53,934 nucleotides of DNA from Burkholderiaceae bacterium (GTDB lineage Bacteria; Pseudomonadota; Gammaproteobacteria; Burkholderiales; Burkholderiaceae), in the NCBI GenBank assembly GCA_027486025.1, contig JAIXPY010000096.1, forward strand, positions 1 through 53,934, in the 5' to 3' direction. Shown one piece after another: positions 8,093-17,765 of this stretch; within the stretch, counting starts at the first letter, position 1, and each line of letters starts with the position of its first letter. The notes beneath the pieces were generated by a model. It saw nothing but the letters and a program-made list of their open reading frames with translations, searched no databases and was not told the DNA's origin. Position numbers and translations under genes: made by a program.

Positions 8093-8806
8093 TTAGGATT
8101 TGGGCCCACCTGGGTATGACTCGTTATAAAGCTTTTGCCAACGGGCTCTTAAGCCCTTTTGGATTTCCTCTTGGTTAAAGAGTTCTGCCACATCAATCGC
8201 CGAATAACCCTGCTGGTTTCTTATCCGAATATCCGCGCCACGATCAAGCAAGAGACGAACTAACTGGATGTTGCCAGCGCGAATGGCCATCATTAAGGGG
8301 GTTGTCTCATTCGGACTTGGTGCATCGACTGCAGCACCTTTATCTAGCAAAAACTGGGAAATTTCCAGATGCCCATTGGTGCAGGCGTAATGCAGTGGTG
8401 TCCAGCCAGAGCGGTTAACCGGAACTTGTTTCTGATCTACCAAAATCTTAACTTCCGACATTTGGCCATACAAAGCGGCAAACATGAGCGGAGTCTCATT
8501 CGTCATATTAGGCTGATTGAGGTCAATGCCTTTAGCATTAATGAGGTAATCCACTGTTTTAGTAGAGTTTTCTTGGATTGCAACCATCAAAATGGGCATG
8601 CCGCGCGGATCCTTTTGATTGGGGCTTACGCCTTTCTCAATCAGGGACTTAACTGCCCTTACATCATCAAATTTAGCGGCACTCGTGATGGCTGCTATTT
8701 GAGAGTCGGTTTGCGCCAATACCCATTGCGGCATGGCACTAAGCGATACAAATGCGATGCCGAGGATTCCAGGCAGGGCTTGGATATACTTAATATTCAG
8801 AATCAT
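8093..8806 (-). CDS. Exported ankyrin-repeat protein
   Basis: 237 residues. A signal peptide ends near VLAQ (about residue 32). About five ankyrin repeats follow, with TPLMFAALYGQ, TPLHYACTNGHLEISQFLLDKGA and TPLMMAIRAGNIQLVRLLLDRGAD the clearest. The signal peptide predicts a periplasmic protein-binding role. Its ATG overlaps the tatD stop (ATGA), so the two are translationally coupled. Partner unknown. Confidence 0.88.
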   Translation of the reverse strand: MILNIKYIQALPGILGIAFVSLSAMPQWVLAQTDSQIAAITSAAKFDDVRAVKSLIEKGVSPNQKDPRGMPILMVAIQENSTKTVDYLINAKGIDLNQPNMTNETPLMFAALYGQMSEVKILVDQKQVPVNRSGWTPLHYACTNGHLEISQFLLDKGAAVDAPSPNETTPLMMAIRAGNIQLVRLLLDRGADIRIRNQQGYSAIDVAELFNQEEIQKGLRARWQKLYNESYPGGPKS

Positions 8807-9591
8807 GTTAATTCTCTATTTACTTGAAAACATTGAAAAAAATTATTTGTAGTATGCTCTGCAATGGTGTCTATAGAAACGCCCTTCAGATCAGCGATAT
8901 AGCCAGCCACATGGGAGACCCAAGCAGGTTCATTGGTCTTGCCTCGGTGAGGCATAGGCGCTAAATACGGCGAGTCCGTCTCAATCAGCATACGCTCTAA
9001 AGGCACCTGCCGGCAGGTCTCCTGAAGGTCTTTAGCGCTTTTAAAGGTCACAATGCCAGAAAACGAGATATAAAACCCTAAATCAATGGCCTGCCTTGCA
9101 ACCTCAAGGCTTTCGGTAAAGCAGTGCATTACCCCGCCAATGCGCTCAGCGCCCTCTTCTTTGAGGATCCGTATGGTGTCTTCAGAGGCTGAACGGGTAT
9201 GGATGATTAAGGGGCAACCCGACTCAATAGCCGCCCGAATGTGCGTGCGAAACCGGGTGCGCTGCCACTCCATATCGGCATACGCCCGGTCGGCCATCCG
9301 GCAGTAATCCAGCCCAGTTTCCCCAATCGCAATGACTTTGGGGTGCTTTGCCGCCTCGACTAAAAAGTCGACCGTGGGCTCTGGCGTATCTTCGTAATCG
9401 GGGTGGACGCCAACTGAGGCATATAAATGGGGATGGCTCTCGGCCAACTGCCTCACCAGCGGAAAGTCCGGGAGGTCAACCGAGATGCAGAGTGCATGGC
9501 TAACCTGAGCAGCTGCCATATTGGCGAGGACTTCGGGTAAGCGCTCCCGATACTCCGGAAAATCAAGATGGCAGTGGGAATCAATGAACAT
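8803..9591 (-). CDS. tatD: TatD-family metal-dependent DNase
   Basis: 262 residues, normal for TatD/YcfH. Metal ligands of the amidohydrolase-like TIM barrel are visible: DSHCHLDF at 4-11, VGVHP, IGETGLDY with Glu91, HTR with His131, MHCF with His156 and ETDSPYLAP with Asp206. The family has 3'-5' exonuclease activity on DNA/RNA and is linked to DNA repair. Placement directly after holB and tmk is typical for the YcfH branch. Followed by a coupled ankyrin gene. Confidence 0.9.
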   Translation of the reverse strand: MFIDSHCHLDFPEYRERLPEVLANMAAAQVSHALCISVDLPDFPLVRQLAESHPHLYASVGVHPDYEDTPEPTVDFLVEAAKHPKVIAIGETGLDYCRMADRAYADMEWQRTRFRTHIRAAIESGCPLIIHTRSASEDTIRILKEEGAERIGGVMHCFTESLEVARQAIDLGFYISFSGIVTFKSAKDLQETCRQVPLERMLIETDSPYLAPMPHRGKTNEPAWVSHVAGYIADLKGVSIDTIAEHTTNNFFQCFQVNRELT

Positions 9592-9648
9592 GACCTTATT
9601 TTAAGCGCCAGCGCCCATCCCGGCCGATGGATGCAAATAAGGGCTTCT

Positions 9649-10794
9649 TTAGTCACTAAAAATCTGCTGGTATTGCATCAAGATTGACTCAAGCTGAATA
9701 CGCGTTGCCAGCGGGTGATTCTCGTGCCGGCGAGCCTGTGTTACCCCTTTCCAAAGGCGCAATAGCTTTTCGATACGCACTTGTTTTGCCAATACCTCAA
9801 TACTCTCAGCGTGTTTGGGGTAAAAACGTACTGCATTTGCCTGAGCACTGCCTTGTAAGTCGGCAAGCCAACGCTGCATCGAAGCAAGCAATACCGCAAA
9901 CGATGCTTTATGGGTTTTTTCTGCTACATCCAACCAATCAATTCGAACCCCCTGGGATAGGCCTTTCAATAAGTAGCGGGAAGCCTGAATTGAAACAAAG
10001 AGCTCATCTTTCTCATTTTGACCTTGCTTGGCCGATAGAAAATCCAGGGTCGCGTAGGGCGCCCCACCCTGCTCATAAAAGATGGTTTCCAGTTCATCCT
10101 GGGAGACGGTCAATTCTGGATGCGACGTGATTTCGTGTTTCAACCATGCAAGGCCAGTGGCTCGATCGGGCGGCGGCAATGCAATTAAACGGCAACGAGA
10201 ACGAATGGTCGGCAAGACGCGATCGAGGCGACTTGTTACTAGTATAAAAATAGTGCTGGCCGGCGGTTCCTCTAAAGACTTTAGCAAGGTGTTAGCTGCA
10301 TCGGGCCTTAATGACTCTAAGGGGTAGACCAGGACTACGCGATTGCCACCGCGGTGCGTGCCGATTGCTAAACCTTCGATGGCTGATCGCGCTTCTTCAA
10401 TGGCAATGTTTTTCTTTTCTTTTTTTTCGGCAGCGTCACCATCTTCATCGCGAGCTGGCTTGGCTTTCTTGCTCGATGATGGATCGCCATCGGCGCCCTC
10501 TAAGGCCTCATTTGGCATGAAGCGGCGGTGGGTCTCCGGGACAAGGGCGATAAAGTCCGGATGATTGCCCGTATCAAACCAGCGGCATGCCTCGCAGCAA
10601 TTACAGGGCTTCTTATTTTCATTTGGTGATGTCTCGCATAGCAGAGCCTTGGCAAGCGTCAGCGCAAAGTCTGCCTTACCAATGCCAGCCTGCCCATGGA
10701 GCAGTATGGCATTCGGACACGCTACTAAGTCAATGCCATCCCACTGCGGCTGTAACCAAGGTGCGATCATCGAATTACCAATGGCGTGCGACAT
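9649..10794 (-). CDS. holB: DNA polymerase III delta-prime subunit
   Basis: Clamp-loader subunit. I use the ATG at 10794 (GGGA before it) rather than the TTG at 10806, giving 381 residues. Walker A-like GQAGIGKA lies at 34-41, and the zinc module cysteines at 53, 64, 67 and 70 follow. The sensor-1 region reads [14 protein letters not shown], and LLKSLEEPP is conserved. A low-complexity acidic/lysine stretch (about residues 95-130, including KKEKK) is an insertion compared with E. coli HolB. The start lies inside the end of tmk, indicating tight coupling in mltG-tmk-holB-tatD. Confidence 0.93.
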   Translation of the reverse strand: MSHAIGNSMIAPWLQPQWDGIDLVACPNAILLHGQAGIGKADFALTLAKALLCETSPNENKKPCNCCEACRWFDTGNHPDFIALVPETHRRFMPNEALEGADGDPSSSKKAKPARDEDGDAAEKKEKKNIAIEEARSAIEGLAIGTHRGGNRVVLVYPLESLRPDAANTLLKSLEEPPASTIFILVTSRLDRVLPTIRSRCRLIALPPPDRATGLAWLKHEITSHPELTVSQDELETIFYEQGGAPYATLDFLSAKQGQNEKDELFVSIQASRYLLKGLSQGVRIDWLDVAEKTHKASFAVLLASMQRWLADLQGSAQANAVRFYPKHAESIEVLAKQVRIEKLLRLWKGVTQARRHENHPLATRIQLESILMQYQQIFSD

Positions 10795-11420
10795 AAAAAA
10801 TCCCAAATCGCCTCTTGCGTTTGAGTAGCGTCTACCAAGACAAAACGCTTTGGATCTGCTTTTGCTCTGCGCAGGTATTCCTGCCGAACCCGCTCAAAGA
10901 AAGCCAGATCAAGTCGCTCAAACTTATCGGGCGTGCGCGCCTTCGAGCGGCGTGCTTCAGCTACTTCTCCCGGTAAGTCAAACAAAAAAGTGATATTTGG
11001 TTGCAACAACCTTCCATCGCTTTGCATTTGCACCCATTGCTCTAAGGCATTGAGTTTTTCAATGGAGAGTCCGCGTCCGCCACCTTGGTAAGCAAAACTA
11101 GCATCGGTAAAACGGTCGGACACCACAATATGCCCAGCCGCAAGTGCTGGAGCGATAACTTGTGCCACATGCTCACGGCGTGCGGCAAACATCAATAGCG
11201 CTTCCGTTTCTAAATGCATTGGCGCTTCTAATAGGAGCGCTCGAAGCTGTTCGCCTAAAACGGTGCCTCCTGGCTCACGCGTTAGCACCAATGTTCGCTC
11301 TGGAAAGCGGCTTTTGAGTAAATCACAGTAGGCATTGATGTGGGTGCTTTTTCCGGCACCATCGATGCCCTCAAAGCTAATAAAAAATCCAGGTTCATTC
11401 GCATTCATCGTGGCATCCAT
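10767..11420 (-). CDS. tmk: Thymidylate kinase
   Basis: 217 residues, usual length. Phosphorylates dTMP to dTDP. P-loop GIDGAGKST at 18-26, the [15 protein letters not shown] motif of the dTMP site, and the TREPGGT motif are present, with a lid region carrying EARRSKAR. The start overlaps the mltG stop by one base (TAATG). A second in-frame ATG lies four codons downstream. The 3' end overlaps the holB start by 28 bases. Confidence 0.96.
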   Translation of the reverse strand: MDATMNANEPGFFISFEGIDGAGKSTHINAYCDLLKSRFPERTLVLTREPGGTVLGEQLRALLLEAPMHLETEALLMFAARREHVAQVIAPALAAGHIVVSDRFTDASFAYQGGGRGLSIEKLNALEQWVQMQSDGRLLQPNITFLFDLPGEVAEARRSKARTPDKFERLDLAFFERVRQEYLRRAKADPKRFVLVDATQTQEAIWDFLCRTPLVIR

Positions 11421-12475
11421 TACGGTGATGGTCTCTTTGCTGGCACTTTAATGGAGCGCTGATATTGGTCAACGGCTTTTTCATGCTCAGGCAGTGTTTT
11501 GGAGAAGTGGCTACTGCCATCGCCCTTGGCAACAAAGTACAAGGCATCGCTTTTTGCAGGGTTGACTACCGCAAGCAGCGATTCCATGCCGGGAATCGCA
11601 ATTGGGGTGGGAGGTAAACCGGCACGCATATAAGTATTGTATGGACTGTCGCGGCGAAGATCCATTTTACGTAGATTGCCATCAAACCCTGGGCCGATGC
11701 CATAAATCACGGTAGGATCGGACTGCAGGCGCATGCCAATCTGTAAGCGATTCAGAAACACTGCCGCAATCTGGCCACGCTCGCTGGATTTACCGGTTTC
11801 TTTCTCCACGATGGATGCCAAAATGAGCAAATCATATGGTGTTTTCAGTGCACCTGTATTGGGTGCCCTGCTCCAGGCTTTCGCCAGATTCTTCTGCATG
11901 GCATCGGCAGCACGACGATAAATGACAAGGTCGCTCTCACCGGGATCAAAAACGTAGGTATCCGGAAAGAAGAGTCCTTCCGCGTTTGCGTGGCTTAAGC
12001 CAACCGCCTTAGAAAATGCGGCAGAAGTCAGTCCTTTAGTTTTGTGCTCCAAAGCAGGATGGGTATCGACCACTTGCCGCAGTTGCCAAATCGCCATGCC
12101 GGGAACAAAGGTGATCGATTCTTTAATGCTCTCACCGCGAGCCATCTGCAACAGGATGGTTGCCATGCTCGCATCAAATGGAAACAGATAGGTTCCAGGC
12201 TTTAACTTCGCTTTCACGAGCAAGGCGCGCGATCCAAGCTGAAACACGATGCCATTGAGCCCAATACCTTGGTTTTGCAGTTGCTCTGCAATACTCGCAA
12301 CCCCGGATTTGGGAGTGACTTTGGCTATAAAGCCGCCTGGCCTTGCTGGATCATTCGCTGTAGAAGGAACGACGCCCCAAAAAAATAGGGTCGCAAAAAA
12401 GAGTAGCCCTACTAGAGCCCCAATTCCGAAGAGTTTGAGGGGTAATGCCCAAAATGACGCACGCTTTTTTCGCAT
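11420..12475 (-). CDS. mltG: Endolytic murein transglycosylase MltG
   Basis: 351 residues. Basic N-terminus and one membrane helix (about 15-35), a LysM-like region ([11 protein letters not shown]), then the YceG catalytic domain with the active-site glutamate (Glu224) in [10 protein letters not shown], and [14 protein letters not shown] near the C-terminus. Cleaves nascent glycan strands at the inner membrane. First gene of mltG-tmk-holB-tatD-ank; divergent from ygfZ with a 76-base promoter gap. Confidence 0.94.
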   Translation of the reverse strand: MRKKRASFWALPLKLFGIGALVGLLFFATLFFWGVVPSTANDPARPGGFIAKVTPKSGVASIAEQLQNQGIGLNGIVFQLGSRALLVKAKLKPGTYLFPFDASMATILLQMARGESIKESITFVPGMAIWQLRQVVDTHPALEHKTKGLTSAAFSKAVGLSHANAEGLFFPDTYVFDPGESDLVIYRRAADAMQKNLAKAWSRAPNTGALKTPYDLLILASIVEKETGKSSERGQIAAVFLNRLQIGMRLQSDPTVIYGIGPGFDGNLRKMDLRRDSPYNTYMRAGLPPTPIAIPGMESLLAVVNPAKSDALYFVAKGDGSSHFSKTLPEHEKAVDQYQRSIKVPAKRPSP

Positions 12476-12551
12476 CAGGCTATGATAAAAGCGTCTAGAC
12501 TTTGTTTATGCAAATCGCACGCCCTACACCACCCTAAAAAAGATCCATTCT

Positions 12552-13514
12552 ATGAAAACCGCTGCCAATCTCGCCGACTGGGGACTCATTATCGTTGAGG
12601 GCGACGATGCGGCCAGTTTTTTACAAAACCAACTGACAAACTCGGTGTTGGGACTCACCGCAGTAGCGCCTCCGGCGATTGCAAACGGGCCCGATGCAGT
12701 TCGCCTCGTTGGCTATTGCAGTCCTAAAGGCCGCTTAATTGCCAGCGCATGGCTCGGCCTTTTTTCAAAAGCGGATGGGGATAAGCGATTCTGCTTATTT
12801 ATTTCGAAAGATATCGCAGCCAGCACCGCAAAGCGCTTAGCGATGTTCGTCCTGCGCTCTAAGGTAACGGTCACCGATGCCAGCAGCAGCTGGGTAATTA
12901 CAGGCTACTGCACCAGTGGAACATTGGATAACGTAGAAGTGGATAAAACCAGCATCTTGCTGCAACTGCCCGACGTTGTCACGGCAGGTGTGGCCATGCG
13001 GCGGGTATTAATTGCCCAGCCCATTGCTTCTGAAGCGGCACCAATCGAGGGGGCTTCTGAGGATGCCGCGATTCTGTGGCGTTCGCTGGAAATTATGAGT
13101 GCAATTCCACGTATTGTTGCCGCAACCCAGGATCAATTCGTACCCCAAATGGTGAACTTTGAATCTGTGTACGGCATTGACTTTAAAAAGGGATGCTACC
13201 CCGGCCAAGAAATCGTCGCACGCAGCCAATACCGTGGCGCAATTAAGCGGCGCCTGCAGCTGGCGCATTGCCCCATCGATCAACTTGAAAATGCCCCAAC
13301 CGGCCCTGGAAGTGAAATTTTTCATGCGGATGATGCAGGTCAGCCAGCTGGAATGGTTGTCCTCAGCGCCCCCAGCATTGCCAATACCCGCCGCATGGAC
13401 TTCCAGATCGAGATTAAAACCGAGCTGCAAGCCGGTGGCACCTTCCATCTTGGGGCGCCCGATGGCCCTATTTTGATGCTAGATCAACTGCCCTACCCCC
13501 TAATTGAAATTTAA
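12552..13514 (+). CDS. ygfZ: tRNA-modifying/Fe-S maintenance protein YgfZ
   Basis: 320-residue folate-binding protein of the GcvT/COG0354 superfamily. The diagnostic motif KGCYPGQE lies at 213-220 with the key Cys215. YgfZ supports Fe-S enzymes such as MiaB in a tetrahydrofolate-dependent manner. The N-terminal SFLQNQLTN and CSPKGR segments also match. Divergent from mltG, followed after 17 bases by the TANGO2-like gene. Confidence 0.92.
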   Translation: MKTAANLADWGLIIVEGDDAASFLQNQLTNSVLGLTAVAPPAIANGPDAVRLVGYCSPKGRLIASAWLGLFSKADGDKRFCLFISKDIAASTAKRLAMFVLRSKVTVTDASSSWVITGYCTSGTLDNVEVDKTSILLQLPDVVTAGVAMRRVLIAQPIASEAAPIEGASEDAAILWRSLEIMSAIPRIVAATQDQFVPQMVNFESVYGIDFKKGCYPGQEIVARSQYRGAIKRRLQLAHCPIDQLENAPTGPGSEIFHADDAGQPAGMVVLSAPSIANTRRMDFQIEIKTELQAGGTFHLGAPDGPILMLDQLPYPLIEI

Positions 13515-13531
13515 TCAGGCATAGTATTGCT

Positions 13532-14389
13532 ATGTGCCTCATTCTCTTCGCCTGGAAATCCCATCCCGACTATCCGCTGGTAGTCGCTGCGAATCGCGAT
13601 GAGTTCTATGAGCGCGATACTGAAAAAATGGATTGGTGGCCCGAGCACCCTCAGCTTCTTGCTGGCCGTGATCGCGCCGATGTCTTAGGCAGCCCCGGCA
13701 CCTGGCTTGGCTTTACCAAATCAGGCCGCTTTGCTGCGCTCACCAATGTTCGAGCGCCCAGCGAAAAAAATCCGGACGCACGAACCCGTGGCGAACTATC
13801 GCTAATGTATCTGACGGGCGAGCATAAGCCGGGTGGATTTATTCAACACAACGCAAAACGATTTGAGCAATACAACGGCTTTAATATGCTAATGGCCGAT
13901 CTTAGTAATCCAAGCGATGCCCAGATGCACTGGGTTAGTAATCGCATGATGCTTGGCCAATCGATTCGGCCACGCAAAACCTTTCCGCAAAATGCGTTAG
14001 ATGCGGGCGTCTATGGTTTGTCGAATGCCATGCTGGATACCCCTTGGCCTAAAGTCACGCACCGGGTGGCTGCTTTTGCTCAAACTTTAGCAATGGATCA
14101 AGGTAATCTGAAGCACGTGGATCACTACTTGCATCTGCTGAGTGATACCCGCGTTGCAGTAGATCAAGAATTGCCAAGCACAGGGGTAAGCAAAGAATGG
14201 GAGAAAGCCCTTTCTCCCGCATTTGTCCAAACTCCAATGTACGGAACACGCTCTAGTACGGTATTACGCATCCGGAAAGACGGCGCATTTGAAATGGTTG
14301 AACGCCGTTTTGATGCCAATGGCACGATTGGCCACGACGTCATTACCGGAGCTCTCACCAGCGCATCCGGCTCCAATCTCTCGGTTTAG
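13532..14389 (+). CDS. NRDE/TANGO2-family protein
   Basis: 285 residues with the family signature NRDE at 21-24 and a cysteine directly after the initiator Met (MCLILFAW), a feature of Ntn-hydrolase-like folds. Other family hallmarks: GTWLGFTKSGRFAALTNVR and YGLSNAMLDTPWPKV. TANGO2-family proteins have been connected to heme or acyl-CoA handling in eukaryotes; the bacterial role is not established. Follows ygfZ closely and probably shares its transcript. Confidence 0.85.
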   Translation: MCLILFAWKSHPDYPLVVAANRDEFYERDTEKMDWWPEHPQLLAGRDRADVLGSPGTWLGFTKSGRFAALTNVRAPSEKNPDARTRGELSLMYLTGEHKPGGFIQHNAKRFEQYNGFNMLMADLSNPSDAQMHWVSNRMMLGQSIRPRKTFPQNALDAGVYGLSNAMLDTPWPKVTHRVAAFAQTLAMDQGNLKHVDHYLHLLSDTRVAVDQELPSTGVSKEWEKALSPAFVQTPMYGTRSSTVLRIRKDGAFEMVERRFDANGTIGHDVITGALTSASGSNLSV

Positions 14390-14400
14390 TTTAGACGGAT

Positions 14401-14883
14401 TTACTCGACCCGCTGATCGGGGTTGATGACGCGCTCTCCATTTGCGTTACGTGTCGGTAAGCGCCGTAGGTACTTAAATGTGCCAGTAGCCATGCAGCAC
14501 ACACGGCCTTGATCGTCATACAACTTGGCTTCACAAAAGGCCATGGTGACGGTACGGTGGACGGTATCGGCCTTCACACGCAGAATGCCGTTGGCGGCTT
14601 GTAAAAAATTGGTATTGAGCTCAATCGTCACCACGCTGCGGTCATCTGGATCGCCTGAACGAGCGGCAACCGCCATCGCCACATCCATTAAGGTCAATAG
14701 AACGCCGCCATGCGCGACTTCCCAGGTATTTTTATGCTCGGGCTTGATGGCCAGCAAAATTTCGCCGCTACCCATCTCAGCGCTAAGGCAACGAATTCCG
14801 AGTAATTTTAGGAACGGGACATCAAGCTCTTGGCCTAGGTTACTCAGTTTAGCGGCGGCGGTGAGTTCAGTTTGATTGGTCAT
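14401..14883 (-). CDS. PaaI-type hotdog-fold thioesterase
   Basis: The track frame starts at 14982 and would overlap selO. I take the internal ATG at 14883, giving 160 residues. The hotdog motif WEVAHGGVLLTLMDVAMAVAA and the following VVTIELNTNFLQAA match the acyl-CoA thioesterase family of PaaI/YdiI proteins. Substrate unknown. It converges with the TANGO2-like gene 11 bases away and is divergent from selO. Confidence 0.82.
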   Translation of the reverse strand: MTNQTELTAAAKLSNLGQELDVPFLKLLGIRCLSAEMGSGEILLAIKPEHKNTWEVAHGGVLLTLMDVAMAVAARSGDPDDRSVVTIELNTNFLQAANGILRVKADTVHRTVTMAFCEAKLYDDQGRVCCMATGTFKYLRRLPTRNANGERVINPDQRVE

Positions 14884-14953
14884 GTGCAGTATGGGGCAAT
14901 AGGTGTATTGGTCTTCGACGTCAGGGGCTAAATACCCATAGAATAATGAACTT

Positions 14954-16414
14954 ATGGCATTTTCTCTCATCGGCGACGACACCTGTCAATTTATCGCCCC
15001 CACCCCCCTTCCAGATCCATATTGGATTGCGGTTTCCCCTGAGGCGGCCGAACTCGTTGGTATTCCATTGGGCTCAAACCATTTACCGCAGGATCCGGAT
15101 TGGCTCGCAGTATTAGCGGGAAATCCAGCAGAATTAGGCGGGCGCCTATTTCCAAAGCCCATGGCTACAGCGTATAGCGGCCATCAATTTGGTCATTGGG
15201 CTGGGCAGCTGGGTGATGGTCGGGCTATTTTATTGGGGGAGCTAAACCACCAAGAGCTACAACTAAAGGGGGCAGGCATGACGCGCTACTCGCGCATGGG
15301 TGATGGTCGGGCCGTTCTCCGCTCATCCATTCGTGAGTTTTTATGCAGTGAGGCCATGCATGCCTTAGGCATTCCGACCACGCGGGCATTGTCTCTGGTG
15401 GGCTCCAAGCAGGCAGTGCGGCGCGAGACAATGGAGACGGCAGCCGTTTGCTCCCGCTTTGCCCCTAGCTTTATTCGGATCGGCCACTTCGAGCACTATG
15501 CTGCTAATGGATTGCATGTGCGATTGCAGGAATTAGCGGGCTATTTAATCGAAGCGCACTACCCCGAGTGCCAATCCAGCATTACTCCATACCTTGACTT
15601 GTTTAAGGCGATATCGGCGCGCAATGCGAGATGCGTTGCGCAGTGGCAGGCAGTGGGGTTTTGCCATGGAGTACTTAATAGTGACAACATCAGCGCGCTC
15701 GGCCTCACTATGGATTACGGCCCCTTTGGTTTTTTAGATCACACCGCCCTAGACCACATTTGTAACCATACCGATAGCGGCGGTCGTTACGCCTACCATC
15801 GCCAACCTAAAATCATGCACTGGAATATGGCCTGCCTTGCTAATGCGATGGTTCCGCTCGTAGAGATGGAAAGCCCGGGCAAGGATGCTGCCGATATCTT
15901 GCGCGCAGCTTTGAGCGACTTTCCGCCGGAGTATGAGGCGAAATGGTTAGCACTCTTTCGAGGGAAGCTGGGCTTACAGATCGAAGCGCCAGAGGACATG
16001 GACTTAATTGAAGCCCTATTGCAACTGATGCATGCTAATCGGGCTGACTTTACGAATGTGTTTCGTAGTCTCTCTGCCGTACAAAAAAAGGATGTCCATT
16101 CGAATTGGCGCGATCAGTTTTTAGATCGGAATGCAGCCGATGCATGGCTATTACAATACCGCACGCGCTTAATGCAAGAAGTGAACTCCGATGCAGAGCG
16201 TGCGGAGCTGATGAATCAGGTGAACCCTAAATTTATTCTGCGCAACCATTTAGCCCAGCGCGCCATCGAGATGGCACAAGGCGATGACTTCACTGAAGTG
16301 AATCGATTGCAGCATATCTTAAGTCGGCCATTTGATGAGCAACCCGCGTTTGAGCAATATGCATTAGCCCCATTACCCGATGAGGTTGTAACGGATCTGA
16401 GTTGTTCTTCTTAA
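14954..16414 (+). CDS. selO: Protein adenylyltransferase SelO (pseudokinase fold)
   Basis: 486 residues, standard for bacterial SelO (YdiU). Motifs: AYSGHQFGHWAGQLGDGRA, the ATP-binding LQLKGAGMTRYSR with GDGRAVLRSSIRE, HGVLNSDN and the metal-binding MDYGPFGFLD. The protein ends in CSS, the conserved C-terminal redox motif that reads CUSS in selenoprotein versions. SelO transfers AMP to proteins to alter redox homeostasis. It is followed by msrB 36 bases later, consistent with an oxidative-stress grouping. Confidence 0.95.
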   Translation: MAFSLIGDDTCQFIAPTPLPDPYWIAVSPEAAELVGIPLGSNHLPQDPDWLAVLAGNPAELGGRLFPKPMATAYSGHQFGHWAGQLGDGRAILLGELNHQELQLKGAGMTRYSRMGDGRAVLRSSIREFLCSEAMHALGIPTTRALSLVGSKQAVRRETMETAAVCSRFAPSFIRIGHFEHYAANGLHVRLQELAGYLIEAHYPECQSSITPYLDLFKAISARNARCVAQWQAVGFCHGVLNSDNISALGLTMDYGPFGFLDHTALDHICNHTDSGGRYAYHRQPKIMHWNMACLANAMVPLVEMESPGKDAADILRAALSDFPPEYEAKWLALFRGKLGLQIEAPEDMDLIEALLQLMHANRADFTNVFRSLSAVQKKDVHSNWRDQFLDRNAADAWLLQYRTRLMQEVNSDAERAELMNQVNPKFILRNHLAQRAIEMAQGDDFTEVNRLQHILSRPFDEQPAFEQYALAPLPDEVVTDLSCSS

Positions 16415-16450
16415 TAAAATGCATCAGTCCACAATAAAGGGTAAGAGCCA

Positions 16451-16855
16451 ATGAAAAAAACCAATGACGAATACCGCGCTACATTAAGCGACATCGAATA
16501 CCGCGTCACGCGCGAGGCCGCTACAGAGCGTCCTTTTACTGGAAAGTATTGGGACCATTGGGAAAGCGGCAAGTACCAATGCGTTTGTTGTGGCACCCCA
16601 CTATTTGAGTCGGGCACTAAATTTGATGCTGGCTGTGGCTGGCCTAGTTATCACACCCCCCTGAATCCGGATGCCATATCAGAACATCAGGATGGTGCTT
16701 ATGGCATGGTCCGCACCGAGGTACGCTGCAGTAATTGCGACGCCCATTTAGGCCATGTCTTTACCGACGGTCCGAAGCCTACAGGCCTGCGCTATTGCAT
16801 TAACTCTGCATCCCTGCGCTTTGAACCCAGTAAAAACGTGGAATCGGCTCAATAA
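16451..16855 (+). CDS. msrB: Peptide methionine-(R)-sulfoxide reductase
   Basis: 134 residues, cytoplasmic (no signal peptide). Zinc cysteines C44/C47 (CVCC) and C93/C96 (CSNC), catalytic Cys116 in RYCINSASL, and a likely resolving Cys62 in GCGWPSY. Reduces Met-R-sulfoxide in proteins using thioredoxin. Lies right after selO; the periplasmic counterpart msrPQ is 7 kb away. Confidence 0.96.
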   Translation: MKKTNDEYRATLSDIEYRVTREAATERPFTGKYWDHWESGKYQCVCCGTPLFESGTKFDAGCGWPSYHTPLNPDAISEHQDGAYGMVRTEVRCSNCDAHLGHVFTDGPKPTGLRYCINSASLRFEPSKNVESAQ

Positions 16856-16871
16856 AAGCGATAATCACACC

Positions 16872-17423
16872 ATGAAATTTTTATTCGACCTTTTCCCTGT
16901 CATTCTGTTCTTTGTTGCATTTAAGTTTGCCGACATCTATACCGCCACCATCGTGGCAATGGTTGCCACCATCGCACAAATTTTATGGGTGTATTACCGT
17001 CATCGCAAAATCGATGCAATGCAGTGGATGAGTTTGGTATTGATTGTGGTTTTAGGCGCATTGACCATCTTTTTGCAAGACAAGACATTTATTCAATTAA
17101 AGCCGACCGCACTCTACTGGCTATTTGCTGCCGGCCTCTTTATCAGCGCCCAATTTTTTAATAAGAATTGGATTCAGGTGCTGATGGGTAAACAGGTCAC
17201 TCTGAAAGAACATTCGGCACGTAATACCTGGAGTCAACTCAATTTGGCTTGGTCAATTTTTTTCCTCTTCATGGGCGCACTGAATTTATATGTCGCCTTT
17301 CAGTTTTCGGAAGATACCTGGGTTAATTTCAAACTCTTTGGAACAACTGCCCTGCTTATTGTTTTTGTCATTGCCCAAGGATTTTGGCTGAGCAAACATA
17401 TGGAAGAGGAGACGCCTTCATGA
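16872..17423 (+). CDS. yciB: Inner-membrane protein YciB (septation protein A family)
   Basis: The track extends upstream into msrB. The ATG at 16872 gives 183 residues beginning MKFLFDLFPVILFFVAF, the classical YciB/IspZ start. About five membrane helices are visible, with conserved NKNWIQVLMGKQ and FWLSKHM. Linked to envelope and division integrity; molecular function unsettled. Its stop overlaps the bolA start (ATGA), so the pair is coupled. Confidence 0.93.
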   Translation: MKFLFDLFPVILFFVAFKFADIYTATIVAMVATIAQILWVYYRHRKIDAMQWMSLVLIVVLGALTIFLQDKTFIQLKPTALYWLFAAGLFISAQFFNKNWIQVLMGKQVTLKEHSARNTWSQLNLAWSIFFLFMGALNLYVAFQFSEDTWVNFKLFGTTALLIVFVIAQGFWLSKHMEEETPS

Positions 17424-17710
17424 GCCGAAATCAAGAACGGATTGCATTATTTTTAGTCGATCTCAAGGCCGCACTGCCGATTGATCAGATTGCCATCGAA
17501 GATGAAAGTCATTTACATGCAGGCCATGCTGGCGCTGCTAGCGGTGGTGGTCACTTTAAACTGACCTTGGTGTCATCGGCTTTTGATGGCCTCAATCGGA
17601 TTGCGCGCCACCGCTTAATTTATGCCGCCCTGAATCGCCATATTCCCACTGAAATACATGCACTGACTATTGAGGCGCATAGTCCAGCGGAAGCGCTGTT
17701 GCTGAAATAA
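17420..17710 (+). CDS. BolA-family protein
   Basis: The ATG at 17420 overlaps the yciB stop. 96 residues with the class II KH-like BolA fold: DESHLHAGHAG...GGHFKLTLVSSAFDGLNRIARHRLIYAAL. The histidines in the loop are candidate Fe-S ligands in BolA-glutaredoxin complexes. Roles include morphology and stress control. The yciB-bolA-parvulin order suggests a shared transcript. Confidence 0.9.
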   Translation: MSRNQERIALFLVDLKAALPIDQIAIEDESHLHAGHAGAASGGGHFKLTLVSSAFDGLNRIARHRLIYAALNRHIPTEIHALTIEAHSPAEALLLK

Positions 17711-17765
17711 GCCAAGCGAAATTGAACCCATTACTATTACCTATCCTTATTTACTGATCCTCACT

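Noticed and set aside
9684-10130. 148-residue plus-strand ORF opposite holB
   Set aside because: Lies entirely within well-supported holB, with no domain or ribosome-binding site.
14884-14982. N-terminal extension of the PaaI thioesterase to 14982
   Set aside because: It would overlap the start of divergent selO and adds a non-conserved tail; ATG 14883 gives the usual hotdog length.
16755-16871. Upstream extension of the yciB frame to 16755 (222 aa in the track)
   Set aside because: It overlaps the conserved msrB C-terminus. The ATG at 16872 gives the family's usual N-terminus and length.
17384-17419. Upstream extension of the bolA frame
   Set aside because: It falls inside the yciB coding sequence. 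The ATGA-coupled start at 17420 fits the BolA family.
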